Source: Planctomycetota bacterium (GTDB lineage Bacteria > Planctomycetota > Planctomycetia > Pirellulales > Pirellulaceae). From it: 64,000 nucleotides of DNA. Location: contig JAPLNL010000045.1 in the NCBI GenBank assembly GCA_026692905.1, forward strand, positions 55,721 through 119,720, read 5' to 3'. Positions 7,617 through 16,821 of the stretch are shown here, one piece after another. The position numbers and the translations under genes were made by a program. Each line of letters starts with the position of its first letter. Position 1 is the first letter of the stretch. The notes beneath the pieces were generated by a model that saw nothing but the letters and a program-made list of their open reading frames with translations, did not search any database and was not told the DNA's origin.

Positions 7617-10600
7617 CTATTCGTGTTCGTGTTCCGCATGATCCGATTCGTCGTGATGGTGATGACAAAACTCATCGTGATTCGGCCACAAGCGAGAAGG
7701 ATCGTCGGCCAGCGAACTCTTTTCGCCCGACGCTTCGCCGCTGTCGAGGATCTTCTGAACCAACGACTTATGGAGGGCGAAGTCTCGTTTTCGCATCTCG
7801 GCGTCGGATTGGCGATCAAAGTACTTACGACCATCGATCCAAGTTTGTTCGCATCGAGCAAGTGTCGAAAGAGGCGAGCCGGTCCAGATTGCAATGTCCG
7901 CATGCTTGCCGACCTCTAGCGAGCCAACCTTCGAGTCGATGCGCAATTGCATTGCCGGATTGATCGTAACGAATTTCAAGGCTTCCGTCGGTTCGACGCC
8001 ACCGTACTTGATCGCTTTGGCCGCTTCGTGATTCATGTGCCGTCCCAACTCTGCATCGTCCGAATTGAACGAGACATTGACCCCTTGCTTATGAAGTATC
8101 GCACCGTTGTAAGGAATGGCATCGTACACTTCCAACTTAAACGCCCACCAGTCGGAGAAAGTCGAAGCGGTACCACCATGCTTGGCGATCGCATCGGCAA
8201 CTTTGTATCCCTCGAGAATGTGTTGCAAGGAGCCGATCTTGACGTTGTTTTCTTCGAGCAATCGGAGCAGACCGAGGATTTCGTCTTGTCGATAACTATG
8301 GCAATGAATCCAACGCTCACCTCGCAAAATTTCAGCAATGGCTTCGAGTTCAAGATCGCGGCGCGGAGGCAAACCCGAACGCTCTCTGTTCCAGCCCTTC
8401 CATGCTGCATCGTATTCTCGAGCGGAATTGAATCGGTCGCGAATCAATTGTTCGACCCCCATTCGGCTTTGCGGATAGCGAGTCTTAGGGCCTTCCCAAT
8501 TGCTTTGCTTTACATTTTCGCCAAGTGCGAACTTGATCCCGGCTGGAGCATCTTCAAACTTCAAGTCCTCATAGGTGCCACCCCAACGCAATTTAACCAC
8601 TTGGTTTTGGCCACCGATGGGATTGGCTGAACCGTGAAGAACGTTGGCGGTTGTTAGTCCACCTGCGAGTTGCCGATAGATGGTGATGTCACCTGCGTCG
8701 ATGAAGTCGCCAATTCGGACTTCTGCCGTAACTGCCTGGGTCGATTCGTTGATTCCGCTGTCCGTAGCCATGTGCGAGTGGCAGTCGATCAAGCCTGGGC
8801 TGAGCTGCCACTTCGAAGCATCGATCACAGTCGCTCCGGCAGGCACCGCAAGGTCTTTGCCGATCTTGTGAATGAGTCCTTTGTGAACGATCAAGTCGGC
8901 GTCCTTAAGAACTCCTTCAGGACCGCTTGTCCAAATCGTTGTCTTCTGGAAGACAACGTAATCCGGTTGCTCAGGCAAACCATTTTTACCAAGGATTCCT
9001 GGTGGGTACATTGCGGTCGAGAGGACTGGCTTCGGCGACTTCTTTTCGTCCTTCTTTTCTTTGGATTTGTCGTCTGCATCTTTTTCTTTGGCGACATCCT
9101 TAACCTCTTCCGCCTTGCGAACGGCAGAAATCAATTGCTGCTGGCCATTGGGCCATTGGATGGTACCGATCAACATTTCTTTGGAGTCGGCATTGGGGGC
9201 TGGTAGCAGAGCGACGGACAAGTAACCGACGCCGGTCTCCCCTTCGATCAAGGAGTTAGCAGGAAACGTTGCGGATAGAGTCCGGTCTTCCCAACGCGGG
9301 GCTTTGAGCTTAGCGATTCCCTTCTCGGCTTTCTCACCCTTTTTCTTATCGTCGGGCTTCTTTGCCTCTGCCGCTGGTTCAGCAGGCTTGTCCGCTGGCT
9401 TATCAGCGGCATCTGTTTTTGGTGCCTCAGGCTTAGCCGCCTCTAGTGGCGGCGCGTCTGCTGGCACCGGCTTGTCCGTTGTCGTTTCAGGCTTGGCGTC
9501 TGATTTATCAGCAGGTTTGTCGGAGGCTGCGGCTTCTTTTTCCTTGGCTGGTTCTGGTTTTGGGGCGTCGAGCAGCGAAAGGCTGCCCGAGATCTTTTTG
9601 GTGGACTCAGCGAGGGTTAAAAATAGTTCCTTGGGACGAGCTTCCATGCCGACTGCTTGACTGACGGTTACTTGCCATTTGCCATCGACGGCCGTTTCCA
9701 CTTTGTACGAACCAGCGGGACGTGTACCTCGCACCCATACTTCTTCGATTTTCGATTTTTCTTCCCATAGGTCGCCGTTGGTCACAATCAAGTTTGCCCA
9801 TGCGCCTGGCTTGATGGAGCCGCATTCGTTCTCAACACCAAGAAGAGCTGCAGGAGCAGTTGTGATGGCTTGTATTGCAACCGTCTTGTCGAGTCCCCTA
9901 GCAATCGCCTTGCGAATTTGAGGAATGAGTTCACTTGGGTCACTAAGACCGTTGGACGTAAGTACAATCTTGACTCCAGCCTTGGCCAATCGACCTGGAT
10001 TTTCTGGAGCCAATTCCCAGTGCGTGAGTTCTTCTAGTTCGGTATCGAGAGCTGCATCTGCTGTGGCTACATTGGGTGGCTTAGGAAAGTTCATCGGAAC
10101 AATGATGGTGCGGTTCAATTTCGCGATCTTATCCAGCAGTTGGTACTCTTGACCGGAGCCCTTGAGGATAACGTTCAAGCCGAATTCTTTGCCGAAAGAA
10201 TCCGCTCGCATCGCATACTGTTCGTTCAACGCATCGAACATGACCAGCTTGCCGTCGGCCATGTGCTTGCTCAAGGCTTCGAGGGCCGCGTTGGCCTCGG
10301 GCTTTTCGATTCCGATTTGTGATCGATAGGTTTGCCAAGCTTGGGTGTGCCATTGGGCATCGAGGAAGGACTGGCGAGCGATGGCGACGGCACCCATGGG
10401 GCTGCTAGGATAGGCATCGCGTCCACGTCGCGCGACGGTCAATCGCACGTGCATGGCCACATCACTTTTCAACAGAGCGTCGATAGCAGACTCATTGCTG
10501 GTCAGCAGGACCGCGCTGGTTCCTTTGATGATGCCATCGCGAGGAGCAACGAGTGCTGCCGTAATGCCAGCCTTACGAAGCTTGGACATGGTCGCTTCAT

Positions 10601-11009
10601 TAGCCGTAATAACCTGCGCCATCGAGCGTTCGGGTGTGATTTCGGAGTTCCAGTGAGGCGTGCCTTTTCCGGCATCCGATGGAGGGACTTCCAATTCGAT
10701 ACCGGCGTCCACAAAACCGGCATAGATCGTCTTTCCGGCCATGTCGATGATTTCGGCATCGGCTGGCACAGTTACGTTGGTACCCACCTCCACGATTTTG
10801 CCATCGCGAACCAGAATTGTGGCTTTTTCAAGCGACTTGCCTGGCTCGGGAACCACGGTCGCGTTCTGGATCGCGACGACGTCGCTCTTGTGCTCCAGAA
10901 CACCGACTTCAGGTTTTGTACCAGCAGTCTGCTGGGCCATGGAAATTCCAGAAAAAACCAAGATGCCGAGCGCAGAGGCCAAGCTTCGACCGAGTGCCGT
11001 TTTGTTCAT
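7617..11009 (-). CDS. Secreted tandem double amidohydrolase with His-rich C-terminus
   Basis: The start MNKTALGRSL at 11009 is followed by a signal peptide ending near SMAQQ and gives 1130 residues. Two amidohydrolase domains are fused. Domain 1 (about 40-460) has the fold but reads IYAGFVDAGIELEV where HxH is expected. Between the domains lies a low-complexity Lys/Ala/Pro/Asp-rich linker (about 490-660) including repeated DKPADK-type units. Domain 2 (about 690-1090) keeps the metal ligands: SPGLIDCHSHMA, WIHCHSYRQDE, LQHILEGYK and an aspartate in VSFNSDDAELG. The last residues (CHHHHDESDHAEHEHE) could bind metal ions. Only domain 2 looks catalytic. Function is probably hydrolysis of a C-N or cyclic amide bond outside the cytoplasm; the substrate is unknown. 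Confidence 0.85.
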   Translation of the reverse strand: MNKTALGRSLASALGILVFSGISMAQQTAGTKPEVGVLEHKSDVVAIQNATVVPEPGKSLEKATILVRDGKIVEVGTNVTVPADAEIIDMAGKTIYAGFVDAGIELEVPPSDAGKGTPHWNSEITPERSMAQVITANEATMSKLRKAGITAALVAPRDGIIKGTSAVLLTSNESAIDALLKSDVAMHVRLTVARRGRDAYPSSPMGAVAIARQSFLDAQWHTQAWQTYRSQIGIEKPEANAALEALSKHMADGKLVMFDALNEQYAMRADSFGKEFGLNVILKGSGQEYQLLDKIAKLNRTIIVPMNFPKPPNVATADAALDTELEELTHWELAPENPGRLAKAGVKIVLTSNGLSDPSELIPQIRKAIARGLDKTVAIQAITTAPAALLGVENECGSIKPGAWANLIVTNGDLWEEKSKIEEVWVRGTRPAGSYKVETAVDGKWQVTVSQAVGMEARPKELFLTLAESTKKISGSLSLLDAPKPEPAKEKEAAASDKPADKSDAKPETTTDKPVPADAPPLEAAKPEAPKTDAADKPADKPAEPAAEAKKPDDKKKGEKAEKGIAKLKAPRWEDRTLSATFPANSLIEGETGVGYLSVALLPAPNADSKEMLIGTIQWPNGQQQLISAVRKAEEVKDVAKEKDADDKSKEKKDEKKSPKPVLSTAMYPPGILGKNGLPEQPDYVVFQKTTIWTSGPEGVLKDADLIVHKGLIHKIGKDLAVPAGATVIDASKWQLSPGLIDCHSHMATDSGINESTQAVTAEVRIGDFIDAGDITIYRQLAGGLTTANVLHGSANPIGGQNQVVKLRWGGTYEDLKFEDAPAGIKFALGENVKQSNWEGPKTRYPQSRMGVEQLIRDRFNSAREYDAAWKGWNRERSGLPPRRDLELEAIAEILRGERWIHCHSYRQDEILGLLRLLEENNVKIGSLQHILEGYKVADAIAKHGGTASTFSDWWAFKLEVYDAIPYNGAILHKQGVNVSFNSDDAELGRHMNHEAAKAIKYGGVEPTEALKFVTINPAMQLRIDSKVGSLEVGKHADIAIWTGSPLSTLARCEQTWIDGRKYFDRQSDAEMRKRDFALHKSLVQKILDSGEASGEKSSLADDPSRLWPNHDEFCHHHHDESDHAEHEHE

Positions 11010-11222
11010 TTCGTAATGTTCTTCAACGCGAAAATCGAGAAGTAATTTCAAGAGGAATAAATGAATTGTAATTTAGGAGAAACGATTATGCTCGCGAAAT
11101 TCATTGGCCGTTGAGAAAGTAAGGCATTTTGCATTAGTCTGTCCCGTGTACAATTCAGTAGCGTAGGCTTTTGGCCCACTACTTTCAATATCTTTGCAAT
11201 GCCAGCACCCTTAGATACCCAT

Positions 11223-11283
11223 GGGAGGGCGAGGCTCCTGCCGAGCTTGCTACGCCAAGGTTCGGCAGGAGCCTCACCCTCCC
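11223..11283. repeat. GC-rich palindromic repeat (family A), copy 1
   Basis: The arms GGCGAGGCTCCTGCCGA and TCGGCAGGAGCCTCACCC form a long hairpin around a short variable loop. Other copies are at 19482-19542, 38855-38917 and 44298-44357. Translation of this element gives the peptide EGEAPAEL, which falsely extends neighbouring reading frames. The gap 11010-11422 otherwise contains only the hairpin at 11331-11378. Confidence 0.8.
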
Positions 11284-11330
11284 GAGTAACAAACTGAGGG
11301 GTGAAGTCGAAGAGAACATGTTGAAAGCAT

Positions 11331-11378
11331 TGGGCTTTTGGCCTGTGGAAAAGCATTCTCACAGGCTAGAAGCCTATG
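11331..11378. repeat. Hairpin repeat before the sensor kinase
   Basis: TGGGCTTTTGGCCTGT and ACAGGCTAGAAGCCTA are imperfect inverted arms around a loop. The same plan occurs at 17321-17377 (GGGATAGGCTTCCAGCCTG) and in part at 7552-7606. It lies inside the open frame upstream of the histidine kinase and is a reason not to extend that gene. Confidence 0.55.
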
Positions 11379-11422
11379 CCACTGCCCCCCACTGGCAATC
11401 CTCCACAGAACTGGTTCATGCA

Positions 11423-12160
11423 ATGGGTGAGTTCCTCGCAAACGACGCAGAAGCCACCATCGACGAGCTGCGCAGGCAATACAACGAGCTGGCAGAATTG
11501 GCTGGCTCTTTGGCGCACGAAATCAAGAATCCGCTCTCCGTCATCCATATGAACTCCGATTTGCTCTGCGAAGAACTCGAAGAGAGCCAATGGCCCGGCC
11601 AACGTCGAGCGATTTCCAAAGTGGACATGATTCGGCAGCAATGCATTCGACTGGATAATTTACTGCGCGACTTTTTGAGATTCGCAAGAATGCGAGATTT
11701 GGAGATGACTCCAGGTTCGCTCAACGACCAAATCGAATCGGTACTGCGTTTGTATCAAGCCCAAGCTGACCGGTCCAAGATCCGACTCTTAAAATACCTC
11801 GATCCTAACCTTCCCAATATCAAGTTGCACAGCGACTCGCTACAGGCTGCACTGCTCAACCTGGTAAAGAATGCCCTCGAGGCAATGCCCGAGGGAGGCC
11901 AATTGGAGGTGCAAACTTACACCGTGCCCGGCGGCGTTGCTATGGACATGATCGACACCGGTTGCGGAATGGACGAAGTCACGGCGATGCGGATGTTCGA
12001 ACCGTTTTATTCTACGAAACATGGTGGCTCGGGGCTCGGGCTGCCAACAGCTCGGAAGATCATCGAAGCTCACGGAGGCCGCATCGCCGTTCAAAGCGAA
12101 GTCGGGCGAGGCACCAAATTCGTCCTAGAGTTTCCGACTCCCATTCGAATTGCTATCTAA
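11423..12160 (+). CDS. Cytoplasmic sensor histidine kinase
   Basis: I start the gene at 11423 (MGEFLANDAEATIDELRR) because the frame upstream runs through two dispersed repeats; no strong ribosome-binding site settles this. The 245-residue product has a short coiled N-terminus, the H-box ELAGSLAHEIKNPLSVIHMN with the phospho-acceptor His at about residue 33, the N-box LLNLVKNALEAMPEGG, the G1 box DMIDTGCGMDE, and the G2 box GGSGLGLPTARKII. There is no membrane segment or sensory domain, so it must receive its signal from a partner. No response regulator gene is adjacent. Confidence 0.82.
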   Translation: MGEFLANDAEATIDELRRQYNELAELAGSLAHEIKNPLSVIHMNSDLLCEELEESQWPGQRRAISKVDMIRQQCIRLDNLLRDFLRFARMRDLEMTPGSLNDQIESVLRLYQAQADRSKIRLLKYLDPNLPNIKLHSDSLQAALLNLVKNALEAMPEGGQLEVQTYTVPGGVAMDMIDTGCGMDEVTAMRMFEPFYSTKHGGSGLGLPTARKIIEAHGGRIAVQSEVGRGTKFVLEFPTPIRIAI

Positions 12161-12275
12161 AACTAGTGATCTTGCGTCCTCCGCCCAGACTTTAGACACT
12201 CCCCAAACTGACATCGATGGGACGCGAGCAGGACGCTTGCAAGAACCGATCACATAAACAGAAGGATCTGTTGAC

Positions 12276-13619
12276 ATGATTCAACGAACACGGCAGTTGG
12301 CTCTACTTTGCTTTTTCCTGCTTTCGCAGATGATTTCGGTTTCCGTCGCCGGGGATTCTGCAGGGGACTGCGTCGCGATCGAATTCATGGCCGATGGTAA
12401 CTCGCAATGCGCCGAAATGCATCGCTCTACCGAAGAAGCTATCAAGGACGGTTGGGTCGTGCGAAGAATCGATGTGAAACGCGAACCCCACATCGCTTTG
12501 CGTTGGCAGATCAGCAATGTTCCGACGACGGTTCTCGTTCGTAACGGCCGCGAAGTGGATCGTGTACTTGGTCCTGTTTCTTATTTTGAATTGCAAAAAA
12601 GACTGTCGGTAGCCTCGTCTGTCGACAGCATGCGAAGCAGTCAGGAACGTCGCCGAGATCGCATCGAAAACGAATCGCCCATGATCCGTGGCCAATCACA
12701 ACTCAACGCAGTTCCCTCCTCGCCGCAACTCGCCTTTTCCAACGCTCCGTCCAATGGATCAAGAAATTCTTCCAACACTCTTTCGTCGATTCAGCGCGAT
12801 CCACCTTCGTTAAGAAGCCCATCCGAAGCGCCAAGAATTCCCAGCGATCCACAGGGCGCAACGGTCCGCATACGGGTTGAAGAGCCTCGACATGAGTCCG
12901 TGGGTACCGGAACGATTATCGACTCAATCAACGGCGAAGCGTTAGTGCTCACCTGCGGTCACTTGTTCCGCGAGAACCAGGGGCAATCGAAAATCACCAT
13001 TGAAACATTTCTAAACGGCCAGCTCCAAACCTATCCAGCTACGCTGGTCGATTTCCAAGCCAAGGACATGGACATAGGACTCATCGCGTTTCGTCCCAAC
13101 GCGAGCATCCCAGTTGCAAGGCTCATTCCAAAGAACCGCGCACTGACCGAAGGGCAACCGGTCTTTAGTTGGGGTTGTGACCGCGGAGCACTACCATCGC
13201 GACGAGATTCGAAGATTACCAAACTGAATCGCTATTTGGGTACCGCGAATGTCGAAGTGGGTGGCGAACCCGTCGAGGGACGTAGCGGTGGCGGATTATT
13301 TGATGAGAACGGCGAGTTGATTGGAGTCTGTTACGCTGCCGATCCAGAGCTGAAAGAAGGACTCTACAGTGCTGCCGAAGTCGTCTATTTTGAACTCGCA
13401 AAATTGGGCCTGCAACGTCTATTCAATGACCGCGTTGATGCACTGCCCACGCCGTCCATTGCCAAAGCTGGAAATGTCTCGGACCCCAGACAAGACGCTT
13501 CGTTTGCACCCGAGCTTACCGTCATTCTGCGAGGTCTCGATGGCAAACAAGAACAGCTCAACATCCCTCAGCCAAGCCCCCAATTGCTCCAAGCGTTGAG
13601 AGAAAGCACGCGCCGGTAG
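12276..13619 (+). CDS. Secreted fusion of thioredoxin-fold domain and trypsin-like serine protease
   Basis: The 447-residue protein has a signal peptide (1-25). Residues 28-112 resemble a thioredoxin fold (VAIEFMADGNSQCAEMH, then VRRIDVKREPHIALRWQISNVPTTVLVRNGREV), but the redox CxxC is reduced to a single Cys. A Ser/Pro/Arg-rich linker follows (about 115-190). Residues 193-390 form a trypsin-like domain with a full triad: His in VLTCGHLF, Asp in AKDMDIGLIAF and Ser in VEGRSGGGLFD. The degenerate thioredoxin part may bind proteins rather than exchange disulfides. Fusion of the two domains suggests a periplasmic quality-control or processing protease; target unknown. Confidence 0.82.
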   Translation: MIQRTRQLALLCFFLLSQMISVSVAGDSAGDCVAIEFMADGNSQCAEMHRSTEEAIKDGWVVRRIDVKREPHIALRWQISNVPTTVLVRNGREVDRVLGPVSYFELQKRLSVASSVDSMRSSQERRRDRIENESPMIRGQSQLNAVPSSPQLAFSNAPSNGSRNSSNTLSSIQRDPPSLRSPSEAPRIPSDPQGATVRIRVEEPRHESVGTGTIIDSINGEALVLTCGHLFRENQGQSKITIETFLNGQLQTYPATLVDFQAKDMDIGLIAFRPNASIPVARLIPKNRALTEGQPVFSWGCDRGALPSRRDSKITKLNRYLGTANVEVGGEPVEGRSGGGLFDENGELIGVCYAADPELKEGLYSAAEVVYFELAKLGLQRLFNDRVDALPTPSIAKAGNVSDPRQDASFAPELTVILRGLDGKQEQLNIPQPSPQLLQALRESTRR

Positions 13620-13627
13620 CCCCAAGT

Positions 13628-13780
13628 GGGGCACTCTTGCCGAGAGTGACCGTGCGCTATCAATGTGGCCATCCAACTATTGTTTAAACGACTCGAACGT
13701 TGACCGACGACTGTTCGACGCTTTGGGATTAGCACGCCAAGCATGTTGCGAACTTGGGCTCAAGGCCCTGGTTCGCAGCG
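13628..13780. repeat. Repeat families J and D, copies between protease and epmA
   Basis: GCACTCTTGCCGAGAGTG (13628-13646) is a palindrome also found at 63600-63652. At 13728-13780, TTAGCACGCCAAGCATGTTG is followed by GAACTTGGGCTCAAGGCCC, the second copy of family D (others at 97 and 60224). No gene is supported in 13620-13811. Confidence 0.7.
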
Positions 13781-13811
13781 GACGGCACATGGAATATGCC
13801 TGCTACTGTTA

Positions 13812-14768
13812 CTACGCGTTTTCAGCTACGAAGGATACGACTTCGTCGAGCCTGCTGGCACCACAAGCCAACATCACGACCCGGTCGAAGCCAAGCGCGC
13901 ATCCGCACGAGTTGGGCATCCCCGATCGCATCGCATCGAGGAGGCGATTCTGAACTGGCAACGGTTTCTTGCCATCGCGCAGTCGTTGCTCATTTGCGAG
14001 GATCGAACGCGACTCCAACTGATCCGCGTCCATCAACTCATGGTATCCATTCGCAAGCTCAACACCGCGATAAAATGCTTCATAGCGTTCTGCTGTGCGC
14101 GGATCGGATTTGCAAACGCGTGCCAACGCCGCTTGAGAGGCAGGGAAGTGAGTCACCAAAACCGGAGTTTGCATTCCCAGCGTCCCTTGGACTCGATCTG
14201 AAAAGATCAAGTTGACCCAATCATCCCAATCCGTGGCCCATCGCTCGCTTTCCACTAAGCCTTGCTCGACAGCCCATTTTCCAAGTTCGCTCGCGTCCAT
14301 CTCAAAAAGTGGCAAGCCGGTCGCGTTTCGAAACGCGTCTTCAAATCGAATCCGCTCCGCACTTTGTGTCCCCAATAACTCTACCAGCAATTGATCGAGC
14401 AACTGCAATCCGCCCTTGAGGTCAGCCCCCACGTCATACCACTCGGCCATGGTGAACTCAGGATTGTGAATCCGACCGCGTTCGTTGCCTCGAAATACAG
14501 GGCCAATTTGATAGATACTCCCGATTTCCGAACTCAGCAGTCGCTTCATCGATTGCTCTGGTGAAGTCTGTAGATACCAAGTGGATGTGGGCTCACCGGG
14601 CAATTGCATCTTGACCTCGATTGGGTCTAAGTGACGATCGATGATCGAATCACGCGAGAGGACTGGAGTCTGGACCTCGGTGAACTCGCGGCAGTCGAAA
14701 AATCGCCGAAGAAGCTGTAGAAGCTTTGCCCGCTTCTTAAGATTGGAGACCGAAGCGGCAGATTGCAT
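13812..14768 (-). CDS. epmA: Elongation factor P--(R)-beta-lysine ligase (EpmA/PoxA/GenX)
   Basis: The 318-residue protein is a stand-alone class II lysyl-tRNA-synthetase catalytic core without an anticodon-binding domain, the hallmark of EpmA. Visible parts are REFTEVQTPVLSRDSIIDRH near the start, STWYLQTSPEQSMKRLL, motif 2 in IGPVFRGNERGRIHNPEFTM, and motif 3 in GCALGFDRVVMLACG. EpmA attaches beta-lysine to EF-P so that ribosomes pass polyproline stretches. The usual partners epmB and efp are not in this window. The family C repeat at 14810-14878 lies immediately upstream. Confidence 0.9.
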   Translation of the reverse strand: MQSAASVSNLKKRAKLLQLLRRFFDCREFTEVQTPVLSRDSIIDRHLDPIEVKMQLPGEPTSTWYLQTSPEQSMKRLLSSEIGSIYQIGPVFRGNERGRIHNPEFTMAEWYDVGADLKGGLQLLDQLLVELLGTQSAERIRFEDAFRNATGLPLFEMDASELGKWAVEQGLVESERWATDWDDWVNLIFSDRVQGTLGMQTPVLVTHFPASQAALARVCKSDPRTAERYEAFYRGVELANGYHELMDADQLESRSILANEQRLRDGKKPLPVQNRLLDAMRSGMPNSCGCALGFDRVVMLACGASRLDEVVSFVAENA

Positions 14769-14809
14769 ATTGATCCGCGCCCCTAAAAGGCAACGCTGTA
14801 ACGCATTTC

Positions 14810-14878
14810 GTAGCGAAACTCGTCAAGAGTTTCGGTCGTTTGGCCCTTGCAGCCGAAAGTCTTGACGACTTTCGTTAC
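14810..14878. repeat. Inverted-repeat element (family C), copy 1
   Basis: GTAGCGAAACTCGTCAAGAG and, inverted, GTAACGAAAGTCGTCAAGAC bound a 69-bp element between epmA and tig. A nearly identical copy sits at 19702-19770. It can fold into one long hairpin. Confidence 0.8.
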
Positions 14879-14928
14879 TCAAAAGGGCGAAGGAAGCAAA
14901 GTCAAAGTGAGTGAGGCTTACGCTGAGA

Positions 14929-16401
14929 TTAGGTAGGCTTTACGTTGCCTTCTTGAGCTACGTCTTCTGGAGTTTCGTCGTACTTGGCTTCTGGCAAGAG
15001 TTGCGAAACAGGAGCGACCAAAAACTCGACTGCTGCCTCATCTGGATCGGCCTTGAGAATCGAATCACCCTTGATTTCTTTGACATTACCGGCATCAACG
15101 ATTTGCTTGATGACAATACGTTCCAGAATCTGGTTCCGCAACGCATCCATTTGACCTGTTCGTTCCAACTTAGCGCGAACTTGTCGAACGGACAAATCGC
15201 TTTGGTCGGCGATGAGTTGGATCTCTTCTTCGTATTCTTTTTCGCTTGGCTCGATCGTGCAGTCTTCGGCAATCTTTTCCAAAACGAAGTGCTCTCGCAA
15301 TGCACCTTGAGTCGACTCTTCGGTGTTGCGTCGGATATTGTTGATCACCGAGCGGATTTGATCGTCGGTGAATCCGTTACGTCGCAGATCGAGAACGCGT
15401 CTTTGCAGTTCACGTTCCGCTTGTTTGCGAACAAGAGCTGGTGGTAGGTCCCAATTGGCACCCTCAGTCAGCTTTTTGGTGATTTGTTCGCGGAGCAATT
15501 GGTTTTGATAGTATTCAGCTTGGCGTTCCAATTCGGATCGAACGAATGCACGCAATTCATCAGCGGAATCGAATCCGACCGATTCAAGAACAGCGGTTGT
15601 CAAGCCTTCGACGCTAACGCGACGGATTTCAACAATTTCGAATTCGACGTCGACGTCGACACCCTTGTATGCTTCGTTCAACGAAGTATCGAGGACCTTT
15701 ACGGTCGTCTTCAACTTGTCGCCTTCTTTAGCACCGACAACGAGCTCACCGAAGTTCTCAATAATGCAGTCGGCCAAACTCAATCGCTTGCGAAGTGTGA
15801 TCAACTCCTCTTCGAAACCGCTGATTTCACGCCCCTTGGAGCTGAAAGTCGCATTGACAACCAAGCGGTCACCCAATGCAGCTTCGCCATCGTAAGCTTC
15901 GCCTGGAGTGACGCGTTCCAAAGTTCGAGCCAATTGGTGGTCAACTTCCGCATCGGTCAGTTCATACACGGTCTTTTCCAGATCGAGTCCCTTCCAATTG
16001 GGAGTGTCGAATGCTGGCCTAACTTCGATTTTGAATTCGAAGGTAAAATCGCCGGTGTCAGGTAGCTTGACGGCTCCGAAATCCATATCTGGCTCGGAGA
16101 TGGCGGAGAATTCGCCACCTTCGGTGATTTGCTGCAAGCTGTCCATCACCAAGCTGCTCTTTACTTGGTCAGCGACGGTTTTGCGGAACCGATTTTCGAG
16201 CAGTTTACGCGGAATCTTTCCTGCTCGGAAACCAGGTAGGTCAGCCTTTGGCGCAATTTCATCGTAGGCGGTTCGGAAATAACGATCCATTTCCGCGCGA
16301 GGAACGGTAACCACTACGTGCCGTTGGCAAGTGCTAGGCTGAGTGATCTTTACTACCAATTCCAACTTGGAATCTGGCGCCTTGGTTTCCACTGTCGACA
16401 T
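14929..16401 (-). CDS. tig: Trigger factor, ribosome-associated chaperone
   Basis: The 490-residue protein has the trigger-factor layout. The N-terminal ribosome-binding domain carries the signature LPGFRAGKIPRKLLENRF (about 54-71). The FKBP-like PPIase domain follows (about 165-260: GDRLVVNATF, ISGFEEELI, VGAKEGDKLKTTV). The rest is a helical C-terminal chaperone domain rich in Glu and Arg. The C-terminal tail extends beyond most homologues. It binds nascent chains at the exit tunnel. A tRNA-Gly gene ends 54 bp upstream on the same strand, so the two may share transcription. Usual neighbours clpP and clpX are absent. Confidence 0.93.
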   Translation of the reverse strand: MSTVETKAPDSKLELVVKITQPSTCQRHVVVTVPRAEMDRYFRTAYDEIAPKADLPGFRAGKIPRKLLENRFRKTVADQVKSSLVMDSLQQITEGGEFSAISEPDMDFGAVKLPDTGDFTFEFKIEVRPAFDTPNWKGLDLEKTVYELTDAEVDHQLARTLERVTPGEAYDGEAALGDRLVVNATFSSKGREISGFEEELITLRKRLSLADCIIENFGELVVGAKEGDKLKTTVKVLDTSLNEAYKGVDVDVEFEIVEIRRVSVEGLTTAVLESVGFDSADELRAFVRSELERQAEYYQNQLLREQITKKLTEGANWDLPPALVRKQAERELQRRVLDLRRNGFTDDQIRSVINNIRRNTEESTQGALREHFVLEKIAEDCTIEPSEKEYEEEIQLIADQSDLSVRQVRAKLERTGQMDALRNQILERIVIKQIVDAGNVKEIKGDSILKADPDEAAVEFLVAPVSQLLPEAKYDETPEDVAQEGNVKPT

Positions 16402-16455
16402 GTCGGTTACAACGTCTTTAGGAGGTTAAAAAAAGGGCATAATCAAACAGAAAAA

Positions 16456-16526
16456 GCGGGTGATGGGATTCGAACCCACGACAACAACGTTGGCAACGTT
16501 GTGCTCTACCCCTGAGCTACACCCGC
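16456..16526 (-). tRNA. tRNA-Gly (anticodon GCC)
   Basis: The 71-nt reverse-strand sequence folds into a full cloverleaf: acceptor arm GCGGGTG paired with CACCCGC, D arm GCTC/GAGC, anticodon arm CAACG-TTGCCAA-CGTTG with anticodon GCC, and T arm GTGGG-TTCGAAT-CCCAT. The CCA end is not encoded. The gap 16527-16821 upstream of it has nothing I recognise. Confidence 0.97.
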
Positions 16527-16821
16527 AAAAGAACCTGTTTCATTATGCCCGTTGCGTTTTTGGTTTCCGCTAGAAGTTTCAGTCGCTTTAGGGCAAGTGA
16601 CTGCTGGACCACTTCTCAGTGACTCAGGGTTCTTCGGCGGGAGGCAGATTATAAGACCTAAGGCCGACTCTGCAAGAGCGTTATCGCTGCATTTCCAAAA
16701 ACACGAGACATCATTTTCCAAAAGTCCTCTGGACGAGCACGTCAAAAATCCCCTATGGAATAGTCGAAAGTTCGTGATTTGATACACCAGTCCATGATTC
16801 GGGACAGTAAACGGAGCAATA

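Noticed and set aside
10332..11045. 237-codon antisense frame over the double amidohydrolase
   Set aside because: No homology features; the sense gene is supported by domain motifs.
11171..11422. N-terminal extension of the sensor kinase
   Set aside because: The added residues come from two dispersed hairpin repeats (EGEAPAEL and a GFWPVEKHSHRLEAYAT-type stretch).
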